A stretch of 64,000 bases of DNA, from positions 1,674,001 to 1,738,000 of the forward strand of contig NZ_CP107945.1 in assembly GCF_036057275.1 (NCBI RefSeq). Reading direction: 5' to 3'. Below, piece by piece: positions 8,034 through 16,649 of the stretch. Every line of letters starts with the position of its first letter. The first letter of the stretch is position 1. The DNA is from Streptomyces sp. NBC_00390 (lineage in GTDB: Bacteria > Actinomycetota > Actinomycetes > Streptomycetales > Streptomycetaceae). The notes beneath the pieces are model-generated. The model was not told the DNA's origin. It searched no databases and worked only from the letters and a program-made list of their open reading frames with translations. The translations under genes and the position numbers were made by a program.

Positions 8034-8051
8034 CTGCGCACGAGTGTGCAG
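8034..8051 (+). promoter_or_regulatory. Hairpin between leader peptide and sulfite reductase gene
   Basis: CTGCGCA...TGTGCAG can form a 7-8 base-pair stem with a very small loop, 58 bases after the leader stop and about 40 before the reductase start. The GAAGG ribosome-binding site (near 8077) lies just downstream. It is a candidate element of the attenuator; a companion structure was not worked out. Confidence 0.3.
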
Positions 8052-8091
8052 ATCAGAGCCGCCCTCCTGCAGTCTCGAAGGACATTTCGCC

Positions 8092-9789
8092 ATGGCCGCC
8101 ACCCCCGAAAAGCCCGCCTCCGCCACGCCCCGCCGCAAGGCCGGGCGCCACCGTGGCGAGGGTCAGTGGGCCGTTGGCCACATGACGCCGCTCAATGCCA
8201 ACGAGCAGACCAAGAAGGACGATGACGGTCTCAATGTGCGGACACGCATTGAGACGATCTACGCCCACCGCGGTTTCGACTCCATCGACGGTGCCGACCT
8301 GCGCGGGCGGATGCGCTGGTGGGGCCTGTACACCCAGCGCAAGCCCGGGATCGACGGCGGCAAGACCGCGATCCTGGAGCCGGAGGAGCTGGACGACAAG
8401 TACTTCATGCTGCGTGTGCGCATCGACGGTGGCCGACTGACCGCCGAGCAGCTGAGGGTGATCGGCGAGATCTCCGAGGAGTTCGCCCGCGGCACCGCCG
8501 ACCTCACCGACCGGCAGAACGTCCAGTACCACTGGATCCGCATCGAGGACGTCCCGGAGATCTGGCGCCGGCTCGAGGCAGTGGGCCTGTCGACGACCGA
8601 GGCATGCGGTGACACACCCCGTGTCATCCTCGGCTCGCCGGTCGCGGGCATCGCCGAGGACGAGATCATCGACGGCACCCCGGCGATCGAGGAGATCCAC
8701 CGCCGGTTCATCGGCAACAAGGCCTTCTCCAACCTGCCCCGCAAGTTCAAGACCGCGATCTCCGGCTCCCCGCTGCTGGATGTGGCCCACGAGATCAACG
8801 ACGTCGCGTTCGTCGGTGTGAACCACCCCGAGCACGGCCCCGGCTTCGACCTCTGGGTCGGCGGTGGCCTGTCCACCAACCCCAAGCTCGGGGTGCGGCT
8901 CGGTGCCTGGGTGCCGCTGGACGAGGTGCCGGACGCCTGGGAAGGCGTCATCTCGATCTTCCGCGACTACGGCTACCGCCGCCTGCGCACGCGCGCCCGT
9001 CTGAAGTTCCTGGTCGCCGACTGGGGGGCCGAGAAGTTCCGTCAGGTGCTGGAGGACGAGTACCTGAACCGCAAGCTGATCGACGGCCCCGCGCCCGAGC
9101 AGCCGGTGTCCCAGTGGCGCGACCACGTCGGTGTGCACCGGCAGCAGGACGGACGGTTCTACGTCGGCTTCGCGCCGCGCGTCGGCCGTGTGGACGGTGC
9201 CACCCTCACCAAGATCGCCGAGGTGGCCGAAGCGCACGGCTCGGGCCGGCTGCGCACCACCGTCGAGCAGAAGATGATCGTGCTCGATGTGACCGAGGAC
9301 CAGGTCGAGTCGCTGGTCGCCGGCCTGGAGGCGCTCGATCTGCGGGTCACCCCCTCGCCGTTCCGGCGCGGCACGATGGCCTGCACCGGCATCGAGTTCT
9401 GCAAGCTGGCCATCGTCGAGACCAAGGCGCGAGGCGCGTCCCTGATCGACGAGCTCGAGCGCCGGATGCCCGAGTTCGACCAGCCGATCACCATCAACAT
9501 CAACGGATGCCCCAACGCCTGCGCCCGTATCCAGGTGGCGGACATCGGTCTCAAGGGCCAGCTGGTCCTGGACGACGACGGCAACCAGGTCGAGGGCTAC
9601 CAGGTGCACCTGGGCGGCGCACTGGGGCTGGAGTCCGGCTTCGGCCGCAAGGTCCGTGGCCTGAAGGTCACCTCGGACGAGCTGCCGGACTACGTCGAGC
9701 GTGTGCTGGGCCGGTTCCAGGCGGAGCGTGAGGACGGCGAGCGCTTCGCGACATGGGCCGCTCGCGCGAGCGAGGAGGCCCTGTCATGA
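8092..9789 (+). CDS. sirA: Ferredoxin-dependent sulfite (nitrite/sulfite) reductase
   Basis: 565 residues, the size of mycobacterial NirA/SirA. It reduces sulfite to sulfide with siroheme and one [4Fe-4S] cluster, taking six electrons from ferredoxin. The cluster ligands are visible as CTGIEFC and, about 40 residues on, NGCPNAC. A Tyr in GLYTQRKPG and a Cys in TEACGDTPR match the pair that forms a Tyr-Cys crosslink in the M. tuberculosis enzyme. Two reductase half-domains repeat (QNVQYHWI in the first, EQKMIVLDV in the second). The ATG at 8092 follows GAAGG; longer in-frame reading to 7876 covers the leader peptide region and has no support. It heads the sulfur operon and overlaps the next ORF by ATGA. 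Confidence 0.93.
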   Translation: MAATPEKPASATPRRKAGRHRGEGQWAVGHMTPLNANEQTKKDDDGLNVRTRIETIYAHRGFDSIDGADLRGRMRWWGLYTQRKPGIDGGKTAILEPEELDDKYFMLRVRIDGGRLTAEQLRVIGEISEEFARGTADLTDRQNVQYHWIRIEDVPEIWRRLEAVGLSTTEACGDTPRVILGSPVAGIAEDEIIDGTPAIEEIHRRFIGNKAFSNLPRKFKTAISGSPLLDVAHEINDVAFVGVNHPEHGPGFDLWVGGGLSTNPKLGVRLGAWVPLDEVPDAWEGVISIFRDYGYRRLRTRARLKFLVADWGAEKFRQVLEDEYLNRKLIDGPAPEQPVSQWRDHVGVHRQQDGRFYVGFAPRVGRVDGATLTKIAEVAEAHGSGRLRTTVEQKMIVLDVTEDQVESLVAGLEALDLRVTPSPFRRGTMACTGIEFCKLAIVETKARGASLIDELERRMPEFDQPITININGCPNACARIQVADIGLKGQLVLDDDGNQVEGYQVHLGGALGLESGFGRKVRGLKVTSDELPDYVERVLGRFQAEREDGERFATWAARASEEALS

Positions 9790-9869
9790 CCGACGCCGGC
9801 CATCAGGAGCTCATGACAGAGGGGCACATACCGGGGCTGCACACTGCCCGGACCGGGGAGGCGCTGTGA
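9786..9869 (+). CDS. Possible 27-residue coupled ORF between sirA and zinc-ribbon gene
   Basis: ATGA at 9786 overlaps the sirA stop, and its own TGA (9867-9869) overlaps the GTG of the next gene, so the frame fits exactly between its neighbours with a 4-base overlap on each side. The peptide starts MTDAGHQELM and has no recognisable domain. It may be a real small protein, or just a device that couples translation of the zinc-ribbon gene to sirA, or chance. Confidence 0.3.
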   Translation: MTDAGHQELMTEGHIPGLHTARTGEAL

Positions 9870-10045
9870 GCGAGCGAGCCGCGCCGTTCTACTGCCCTTA
9901 CTGCGGGGACGAGGACCTGCGCCCTTCCGAGGCGGGTCACGGCGCATGGGAATGCGCCTCCTGCAACCGGGCGTTCCGCCTGTCGTTCCTCGGGCTCCTG
10001 TCCCGGGGCGTGCAGAGCAACCACGGCGGGGAGGAATCATCATGA
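9866..10045 (+). CDS. Small zinc-ribbon protein of the sulfur operon
   Basis: 59 residues with CPYCGDED near residue 10 and CASCNRAF near residue 30, a four-cysteine zinc ribbon (C-x2-C...C-x2-C). The GTG start at 9866 has GGGGAGG 5 bases upstream. It ends in an ATGA overlap with cysH. A small protein like this sits between the sulfite reductase and cysH in Streptomyces sulfur operons. Its task is unknown: metal or thiol handling for the reductases is a guess. Confidence 0.8.
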   Translation: MSERAAPFYCPYCGDEDLRPSEAGHGAWECASCNRAFRLSFLGLLSRGVQSNHGGEESS

Positions 10046-10749
10046 CGACCACTCAGGCGCGCACCGCGGCGGAACTGCGGGCGCTCGCCGAGGCCGCGGG
10101 CCGGGATCTCGAGGAGGCGTCACCCCTCGAGATCCTCACCTGGGCCGCCGAGACGTTCGGCCCGCGCTTCTGCGTCACCTCCTCGATGGAGGACGCGGTC
10201 GTCGCCCATCTCGCCTCGCGTGCCTTCCCCGGCGTGGACGTCGTGTTCCTGGACACCGGCTACCACTTCGAGGAGACCATCGGCACCCGCGACGCGGTGG
10301 ACGCGGTGATGGACGTCAACGTCATCACCCTCACGCCCCGTCAGACCGTCGCCGAGCAGGACGCGCAGTACGGCCCGAAGCTGCACGACCGCGACCCCGA
10401 CCTGTGCTGCGCGCTGCGCAAGGTCAAGCCTCTCGAAGACGGCCTGGCCGCGTACGACGCGTGGGCGACGGGCCTGCGCCGCGACGAGTCCCCGACCCGG
10501 GCGAACACCCCGGTCGTCGGCTGGGACGAGAAGCGGCAGAAGGTCAAGGTCTCGCCGATCGCCCGCTGGACGCAGGACGACGTGGACGCGTACGTCGCCG
10601 AGCACGGAGTCCTGACGAATCCCCTGCTCATGGACGGCTACGCCTCCGTCGGCTGTGCCCCGTGCACCCGCCGGGTGCTGGAGGGCGAGGACGCCCGCGC
10701 CGGCCGCTGGGCGGGCCGCGGCAAGACCGAATGCGGGCTGCACGGCTGA
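10042..10749 (+). CDS. cysH: Phosphoadenylyl/adenylyl-sulfate reductase, [4Fe-4S] type
   Basis: 235 residues. Reduces adenylylated sulfate to sulfite using thioredoxin. It has the nucleotide-binding TSSMEDAVVAHLA loop, DTGYHFEET, and the cysteines DLCCALRKVKPL and GYASVGCAPCTR that bind a [4Fe-4S] cluster. This cluster marks the APS-reducing branch rather than the cluster-free PAPS enzyme of E. coli. The catalytic cysteine is in the C-terminal KTECGLH. The ATG at 10042 follows GGGGAGGAA and overlaps the previous stop. Note that cysC is also present, so both APS and PAPS can be made. Confidence 0.93.
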   Translation: MTTTQARTAAELRALAEAAGRDLEEASPLEILTWAAETFGPRFCVTSSMEDAVVAHLASRAFPGVDVVFLDTGYHFEETIGTRDAVDAVMDVNVITLTPRQTVAEQDAQYGPKLHDRDPDLCCALRKVKPLEDGLAAYDAWATGLRRDESPTRANTPVVGWDEKRQKVKVSPIARWTQDDVDAYVAEHGVLTNPLLMDGYASVGCAPCTRRVLEGEDARAGRWAGRGKTECGLHG

Positions 10750-11315
10750 TGACGACCGATCAGAGTTCTTTGGAGAAGCACGTGACAGGGGCCACCATCT
10801 GGCTCACCGGGCTGCCGAGCGCCGGTAAGACCACCATCGCGTACGAGCTGGCGGGCCGGCTGAGCGAGGAGGGGCACCGCGTCGAGGTCCTCGACGGCGA
10901 CGAGATCCGCGAGTTCCTCTCGGCGGGTCTCGGCTTCAGTCGCGAGGACCGGCACACCAACGTCCAGCGCATCGGTTTCGTCGCCGAGCTGCTCGCCTCG
11001 AACGGTGTGAAGGTCCTGGTCCCGGTCATCGCGCCGTTCGCCGACAGCCGCGACGCCGTGCGCGGTCGCCACCAGCAGGAAGCCACCCCGTATCTCGAGG
11101 TGCACGTCGCGACTCCGGTCGAGGTGTGCTCCGTGCGCGATGTGAAGGGGCTGTACGCCAAGCAGGCGGCGGGCGAGATCAGCGGACTGACGGGTGTGGA
11201 CGACCCGTACGAGGAGCCGAAGGCCCCGGACCTACGGATCGAGTCCCACACCCAGACCGTGCAGGAGTCCGCTGCGGCGCTGCACGCGCTGCTGACCGAG
11301 AGGGGCCTGGCATGA
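10749..11315 (+). CDS. cysC: Adenylylsulfate kinase
   Basis: 188 residues. Phosphorylates APS to PAPS with ATP. Walker A is GLPSAGKTT (about residues 20-28), with DGDEIREFLSAGLGFSREDRHTN and the lid region DVKGLYAKQAAGEISGLTG typical of the family. The start overlaps the cysH stop by one base (TGATG). Since CysH has the iron-sulfur cysteines of an APS reductase, PAPS from this enzyme may serve sulfotransferases as well as reduction; that is inference. Confidence 0.93.
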   Translation: MTTDQSSLEKHVTGATIWLTGLPSAGKTTIAYELAGRLSEEGHRVEVLDGDEIREFLSAGLGFSREDRHTNVQRIGFVAELLASNGVKVLVPVIAPFADSRDAVRGRHQQEATPYLEVHVATPVEVCSVRDVKGLYAKQAAGEISGLTGVDDPYEEPKAPDLRIESHTQTVQESAAALHALLTERGLA

Positions 11316-12250
11316 CCACGAGTGTCAATGTCGTGACCGAGACCAGCGACAGCCCGTACGCGCTGACCCACCTGGACGCCCTGGAGTCCGAGGCGGTGCA
11401 CATCTTCCGTGAGGTGGCGGGTGAGTTCGAGCGGCCGGTGATCCTGTTCTCGGGCGGCAAGGACTCGATCGTCATGCTGCACCTGGCGCTGAAGGCCTTC
11501 GCGCCCGCCGCGATCCCCTTCTCGCTGCTGCATGTGGACACCGGGCACAACTTCCCCGAGGTCATCGAGTACCGCGACCGCACCGTCGCCGAGCACGGCC
11601 TGCGGCTGCACGTCGCCTCCGTGCAGGAGTACATCGACGCGGGCAAGCTGCGCGAGCGCCCCGACGGCACCCGCAATCCTCTGCAGACCGTGCCGCTGAC
11701 CGAGGCCATCCAGCAGCACCGCTTCGACGCGGTGTTCGGCGGCGGCCGCCGCGACGAGGAGAAGGCGCGCGCCAAGGAGCGGGTGTTCTCGCTGCGCGAC
11801 GAGTTCTCGCAGTGGGACCCGCGCCGCCAGCGCCCCGAGCTGTGGCAGCTCTACAACGGCCGCCACGCGCCCGGTGAGCACGTCCGCGTCTTCCCGCTGT
11901 CCAACTGGACCGAGCTGGACGTGTGGCAGTACATCCAGCGCGAGCAGATCGAGCTTCCGGAGATCTACTTCGCGCACGAGCGCGACGTGTTCGCCCGCAG
12001 CGGCATGTGGCTGACCGCAGGCGAGTGGGGCGGCCCCAAGGACACCGAGCCGGTCGAGAAGCGGCTGATCCGCTACCGCACGGTCGGCGACATGTCCTGC
12101 ACCGGCGCGGTGGACTCCGAGGCCACCACGCTGGACGCCGTGATCGCCGAGATCGCCGCCTCCCGGCTCACCGAGCGGGGCGCGACCCGTGCCGACGACA
12201 AGCTGTCCGAGGCCGCGATGGAAGACCGCAAGCGCGAAGGGTACTTCTAA
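11312..12250 (+). CDS. cysD: Sulfate adenylyltransferase subunit 2
   Basis: 312 residues. The catalytic subunit that joins sulfate to AMP from ATP. The PP-loop SGGKDSIVM is near residue 45, with HVDTGHNFPEVIE, FGGGRRDEEKARAKER and the C-terminal EDRKREGYF as in CysD. It works as a heterodimer with the GTPase CysN encoded just downstream. ATGA overlap with cysC. Confidence 0.95.
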   Translation: MTTSVNVVTETSDSPYALTHLDALESEAVHIFREVAGEFERPVILFSGGKDSIVMLHLALKAFAPAAIPFSLLHVDTGHNFPEVIEYRDRTVAEHGLRLHVASVQEYIDAGKLRERPDGTRNPLQTVPLTEAIQQHRFDAVFGGGRRDEEKARAKERVFSLRDEFSQWDPRRQRPELWQLYNGRHAPGEHVRVFPLSNWTELDVWQYIQREQIELPEIYFAHERDVFARSGMWLTAGEWGGPKDTEPVEKRLIRYRTVGDMSCTGAVDSEATTLDAVIAEIAASRLTERGATRADDKLSEAAMEDRKREGYF

Positions 12251-12252
12251 CC

Positions 12253-13605
12253 ATGACCAGCACCACCGAGCAGCTCACCGCCCAGCTGTCGGCGACCACG
12301 CTGCTGCGCTTCGCCACCGCGGGCTCCGTCGACGACGGCAAGTCCACGCTCGTCGGCCGGCTGCTGCACGACTCCAAGTCGGTGCTCGCCGACCAGCTGG
12401 AGGCCGTCGAGCACGCCTCGCGCAGCCGTGGCCAGGAGGCCCCGGACCTGGCGCTGCTGACCGACGGTCTGCGGGCCGAGCGGGAGCAGGGCATCACCAT
12501 CGATGTCGCCTACCGCTACTTCGCCACCCCGCGGCGCCGGTTCATCCTGGCCGACACCCCCGGGCATGTTCAGTACACGCGGAACATGGTCACCGGCGCC
12601 TCCACCGCCGAGCTCACCGTGGTCCTGGTCGACGCGCGCAACGGCGTGGTCGAGCAGACCCGCCGCCATGCCGCGATCGCCGCGCTGCTGCGCGTCCCGC
12701 ACGTGGTGCTCGCGGTGAACAAGATGGACCTCGTCGACTACGCCGAGCCTGTCTTCGCCAAGATCGCCGAGGAGTTCACCGCGTACGCGAGCGAGCTCGG
12801 CGTCCCGGAGATCACCGCGATCCCGATCTCCGCGCTCGTCGGTGACAACGTAGTGGACCCTTCCGCCCACATGGACTGGTACGGCGGCCCGACGGTGCTG
12901 GAGCACCTGGAGACCGTGCCGGTCAGCCACGATCTGACGAGCTGCCACGCCCGTTTCCCGGTGCAGTACGTGATCCGCCCGCAGACCGCCGAGCACCCCG
13001 ACTACCGCGGCTACGCGGGCCAGATCGCGGCCGGCACCTTCCGCGTGGGCGAGAGCGTGACGGTGCTGCCGTCCGGCCGTACGTCGAAGATCGCCGGGAT
13101 CGACCTGCTCGGCACGCCGGTCGATGTGGCCTGGACCCCGCAGTCGGTCACCCTCCTGCTGGAGGACGACATCGACGTCTCCCGCGGCGACCTCGTCGTC
13201 CCGAGCGATGACGCCCCCGCGACATCGCAGGACGTCGAGGCGACGGTCTGCCATGTCGCCGACCAGCCGCTCACGGTGGGCCAGCGGGTGCTGCTCAAGC
13301 ACACCACCCGCACGGTCAAGGCGATCGTGAAGGACATCCCGTCCAAGCTCACCCTGGACGATCTGTCCCAGCACCCGGCCCCCGGGCAGCTGGTCGCCAA
13401 CGACATCGGCCGTGTGAAGGTCCGCACCGCGGAGCCCCTCGCGCTGGACTCGTACGCGCACTCCCGCCGTACCGGATCCTTCCTGCTGATCGACCCCGCG
13501 GACGGCACCACCCTCGCCGCCGGCATGGCGGGCGACGCGTTCGCCACCGCCAAGGCCGCACCGGCCGAACAGTCCGCAGACGACGACGCAGCCTGGGACT
13601 TCTGA
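12253..13605 (+). CDS. cysN: Sulfate adenylyltransferase subunit 1 (GTPase)
   Basis: 450 residues. GTP hydrolysis here drives the unfavourable sulfate activation by CysD. G1 is GSVDDGKST, G3 is DTPGHVQY, G4 is NKMD, followed by two beta-barrel domains as in EF-Tu relatives. No CysC domain is fused at the C-terminus, consistent with the separate cysC gene. Starts 2 bases after cysD. Confidence 0.95.
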   Translation: MTSTTEQLTAQLSATTLLRFATAGSVDDGKSTLVGRLLHDSKSVLADQLEAVEHASRSRGQEAPDLALLTDGLRAEREQGITIDVAYRYFATPRRRFILADTPGHVQYTRNMVTGASTAELTVVLVDARNGVVEQTRRHAAIAALLRVPHVVLAVNKMDLVDYAEPVFAKIAEEFTAYASELGVPEITAIPISALVGDNVVDPSAHMDWYGGPTVLEHLETVPVSHDLTSCHARFPVQYVIRPQTAEHPDYRGYAGQIAAGTFRVGESVTVLPSGRTSKIAGIDLLGTPVDVAWTPQSVTLLLEDDIDVSRGDLVVPSDDAPATSQDVEATVCHVADQPLTVGQRVLLKHTTRTVKAIVKDIPSKLTLDDLSQHPAPGQLVANDIGRVKVRTAEPLALDSYAHSRRTGSFLLIDPADGTTLAAGMAGDAFATAKAAPAEQSADDDAAWDF

Positions 13606-13607
13606 CG

Positions 13608-13706
13608 ATGAGCGACATCTACTCGACCTTCGCCAAGGAGGGCGGCCGCGTCGGCAGCGGCGCCCTCGGCGCGGGCACCGGCGGAGTGGCGCGATGTGCG
13701 CGATGA
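13608..13706 (+). CDS. Possible 32-residue ORF between cysN and the ABC transporter
   Basis: ATG at 13608, two bases after the cysN stop, reads MSDIYSTFAKEGGRVGSGAL and on to a Gly-rich end with one Cys. No ribosome-binding site or family is recognised. The rest of the 218-base gap (13707-13823) is open in another frame too and has no clear gene. Kept only because of its tight spacing to cysN. Confidence 0.25.
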   Translation: MSDIYSTFAKEGGRVGSGALGAGTGGVARCAR

Positions 13707-13823
13707 CGTACGCGCACTGCCTGCGCGCCCACACCCCCCGCACCCCGCACCGCCGAAAACACGCCGACTTCCCGGCCACGCCGTAAGAGCGTGACCGCCG
13801 GGCCAACGAGAGGACAGCCTCCC

Positions 13824-14936
13824 GTGCCTGCCACCCGTACCACCCTGCGCCGCAGCCTCGCCGCAGCAGCCGCCCTGCCCCTGCTGGCCGTGGCGCTCAC
13901 CGCCTGCGGCTACGGCTCCGAGGCCAAGGACAACGACAAGGTCGCCCCCGCCGCCAAGGGTGAGAAGATCGGCGGCCTCGACGAGGTGAAGATCGGTTAC
14001 TTCGCCAACGTCACCCATGCCACGGCCCTGGTCGGCCTCCAGGAAGGCCTGATCCAGAAGGAGCTCGGCGGCACCGAGATCAAGCCGCAGGTCTTCAACG
14101 CAGGCCCGTCCGAGATCGAGGCCCTCAACGCCGGCGCCATCGACATCGGCTGGATCGGCCCCTCCCCCTCGATCAACGGCTTCACGAAGTCGGACGGCCA
14201 GAACCTGCGCATCATCTCCGGTTCGGCCTCCGGCGGTGTCTCGCTGGTCGTCAACTCCGAGAAGATCAAGTCCCTGGACGACCTCAAGGGCAAGCGCATC
14301 GCCACCCCGCAGCTCGGCAACACCCAGGACGTGGCGCTGCTCAACTACCTGTCGGAGAAGGGCCTGAAGGTCGACGCCAACACCGGCAAGGGGGATGTCA
14401 CGGTCGTCCGCCAGGACAACAAGGAGATCCCCGCCTCCTTCGAGTCCGGCGCGCTGGACGGCGCCTGGGTGCCCGAGCCCACCGCGTCCAAGCTGGTCGC
14501 GGGCGGCGGCAAGGTGCTGCTCGACGAGAAGACGCTGTGGAAGGACGGCAAGTTCGTCATCACGAACGTGATCGTCTCCCAGAAGTTCCTCAAGGAGCAC
14601 CCGGATGTCGTCGAGGCCGTGCTGCGCGGCTCGGTGAAGACCAACGCGTGGATCGCCGCCAACCCCGACAAGGCCAAGGCCTCGGTCAACAGCAGGCTGA
14701 AGGCGGACTCCGGCAAGGAGCTGCCCGCCGAGGTGCTCGACCCGGCGTTCAAGAACGTCGAGATCATCAACGACCCGCTCGCCTCGACGCTGCGCGACGA
14801 GGCCGGTCACGCGGTCAAGGCCGGTCTGCTCGAGGACCCGCTGCTCGAGGGCATCTATGACCTGACGCTGCTCAACAAGGTGCTGAAGGCAGAGGGACAG
14901 CCCACCGTCGCCGACGCCGGCCTCGGCGTCAAGTAA
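13824..14936 (+). CDS. ABC transporter substrate-binding lipoprotein, sulfonate/sulfate type
   Basis: 370 residues. A lipoprotein signal is followed by the lipobox LTAC (Cys near residue 28). The mature part is an SsuA/NMT1-type periplasmic-binding fold (KIGYFANVTHATALVGLQEG, DIGWIGPSPSINGF, KRIATPQLGNTQDVALLNYL). It would hang on the outer face of the membrane and capture a sulfur compound for the permease encoded downstream. The GTG at 13824 has GAGAGGA upstream. Its place in the cys operon favours sulfate or sulfonate; the fold alone would also fit taurine or nitrate relatives. Confidence 0.88.
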   Translation: MPATRTTLRRSLAAAAALPLLAVALTACGYGSEAKDNDKVAPAAKGEKIGGLDEVKIGYFANVTHATALVGLQEGLIQKELGGTEIKPQVFNAGPSEIEALNAGAIDIGWIGPSPSINGFTKSDGQNLRIISGSASGGVSLVVNSEKIKSLDDLKGKRIATPQLGNTQDVALLNYLSEKGLKVDANTGKGDVTVVRQDNKEIPASFESGALDGAWVPEPTASKLVAGGGKVLLDEKTLWKDGKFVITNVIVSQKFLKEHPDVVEAVLRGSVKTNAWIAANPDKAKASVNSRLKADSGKELPAEVLDPAFKNVEIINDPLASTLRDEAGHAVKAGLLEDPLLEGIYDLTLLNKVLKAEGQPTVADAGLGVK

Positions 14937-14975
14937 CCGCAGCCATCGCCGTAACGCCCTCAGGAGGTGAGACTC

Positions 14976-15770
14976 ATGGCAACCACTCTCGTCAAGCAGG
15001 CCACAGCGGTCGCCGACACGGTGCCGTATGCCGCACGTCTCGACCATGTGTCGAAGTCGTTCGGCCGGGCCGGTGCCCAGCAGTTGGTGCTGGACGATGT
15101 CAGCATCGATGTCGGTCCCGGTGAGTTCGTGACCCTCCTGGGGGCTTCCGGCTGCGGGAAGTCCACGCTGCTCAATCTCGTCGCAGGGCTCGACCTGCCG
15201 TCCGCCGGGGCCATCGAGGTACCCGGCGGGCGTCCGGCCCTGATGTTCCAGGAGCATGCGCTCTTCCCCTGGCTCACCGCGGGCAAGAACATCGAACTCG
15301 CCCTGAAGATGCGGGGCATGGCCAAGTCGGACCGGCGCGACGAGGCGGAGCGGCTGCTCGAACTCGTACGGCTGCGGGGCGCGTACGGCAAGCGGGTGCA
15401 CGAGCTCTCGGGCGGTATGCGGCAGCGTGTCGCGCTCGCCCGCGCGCTCGCCCAGGACAGCCAGCTCCTGCTGATGGACGAGCCGTTCGCCGCGCTCGAC
15501 GCCATCACGCGCGATGTGCTGCACGAGGAGCTGACGCGTATCTGGTCCGAGACCAGCATCTCGGTCCTCTTCGTCACCCACAACGTCCGTGAGGCCGTAC
15601 GCCTCGCGGAGCGCGTCGTGCTCCTGTCGTCGCGGCCGGGGCGCATCGCCCGCGAGTGGCAGATCGACATCCCGCAGCCGCGCCGGATCGAGGACTCCGC
15701 GGTGGCGGAGCTCTCCGTCGAGATCACCGAACAGTTGCGTGGGGAGATCCGCCGCCATGGCCAGCACTGA
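14976..15770 (+). CDS. ABC transporter ATP-binding protein, sulfonate/sulfate type
   Basis: 264 residues. Walker A GASGCGKST, signature LSGGMRQR, Walker B LLLMDEP and switch histidine VTHN are all present, so ATP hydrolysis should be intact. SsuB/TauB-like in size and order. The ATG at 14976 lies 8 bases after a perfect AGGAGG (14962-14967); the earlier GTG at 14967 overlaps that site and is unlikely. Its end overlaps the permease start by 14 bases. Confidence 0.92.
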   Translation: MATTLVKQATAVADTVPYAARLDHVSKSFGRAGAQQLVLDDVSIDVGPGEFVTLLGASGCGKSTLLNLVAGLDLPSAGAIEVPGGRPALMFQEHALFPWLTAGKNIELALKMRGMAKSDRRDEAERLLELVRLRGAYGKRVHELSGGMRQRVALARALAQDSQLLLMDEPFAALDAITRDVLHEELTRIWSETSISVLFVTHNVREAVRLAERVVLLSSRPGRIAREWQIDIPQPRRIEDSAVAELSVEITEQLRGEIRRHGQH

Positions 15771-16641
15771 CACCACCGCGAAGCATGATCTGGCCGGGCT
15801 CGAAGCCGGCCTGGACGCGCTCGACACGGCACCGGCTGCCGAACGGGTGTCCGTCGGCAGCATCCTGCTCTCCAAGATCGTTCCGCCGCTGATCGCGGTC
15901 GTCCTGGTCATCACGGTCTGGCAGTTCGCCGCCGCCTCCGATCTCAAGCCGGACTACGTCCTGCCCGGGCCGGTGGACGTCTGGCACTCCATTTCGCAGA
16001 TGTGGCTCGACGGCACCCTCCTCGGCTACATCTGGACCAGCCTCTCGCGCGGCGCCCTCGGCTTCGCCGTCTCCGTCGCCATCGGTACGCCGCTCGGTCT
16101 GCTGGTCGCACGGGTCAGGCCGGTGCGGGCGGCGATCGGCCCGATCCTGTCGGGTCTGCAGTCCCTGCCCTCGGTGGCGTGGGTCCCGGCCGCGATCATC
16201 TGGTTCGGGCTGACGGACGCGACGATCTACGCCGTGGTCCTGCTCGGAGCCGTACCGTCCATCGCCAACGGCCTGGTGGCGGGCGTCGACCAGATCCCGC
16301 CGCTGTATCTGCGCGCGGGCCGCACCATCGGCGCAACCGGGATCAACGGCATCCGGCATGTCCTGCTCCCTGCCGCGCTGCCCGGCTATCTGGCCGGACT
16401 CAAGCAGGGCTGGGCATTCTCCTGGCGCTCGCTGATGGCGGCCGAACTGATCGCCAACTCGCCCGACCTCGGGACGGGTCTCGGCCAGCTGATGGAGAAC
16501 TTCCGTACCTACAGCGACATGTCGGGTGTGCTCGCCACGATCATCCTGATCCTGATCGTCGGCATCGGCATCGACCTCCTGTTCTTCTCGCCCCTGGAAC
16601 GCCGCGTCCTGCGCAGCCGCGGCCTCCTCGTCAAGAGCTGA
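15757..16641 (+). CDS. ABC transporter permease, sulfonate/sulfate type
   Basis: 294 residues with about six membrane helices and a soluble 40-residue N-terminus. The inner-membrane permease motif that docks with the ATPase is at RAGRTIGATGINGIRHVLLPAALP. It completes the SsuABC-like importer. Overlaps the ATPase gene by 14 bases, which suggests coupled translation. Confidence 0.9.
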   Translation: MASTDTTAKHDLAGLEAGLDALDTAPAAERVSVGSILLSKIVPPLIAVVLVITVWQFAAASDLKPDYVLPGPVDVWHSISQMWLDGTLLGYIWTSLSRGALGFAVSVAIGTPLGLLVARVRPVRAAIGPILSGLQSLPSVAWVPAAIIWFGLTDATIYAVVLLGAVPSIANGLVAGVDQIPPLYLRAGRTIGATGINGIRHVLLPAALPGYLAGLKQGWAFSWRSLMAAELIANSPDLGTGLGQLMENFRTYSDMSGVLATIILILIVGIGIDLLFFSPLERRVLRSRGLLVKS

Positions 16642-16649
16642 GTTCCACC

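Noticed and set aside
13011..15947. Long minus-strand frame across cysN and the ABC transporter
   Set aside because: It crosses several sound genes and has low-complexity composition; not coding.
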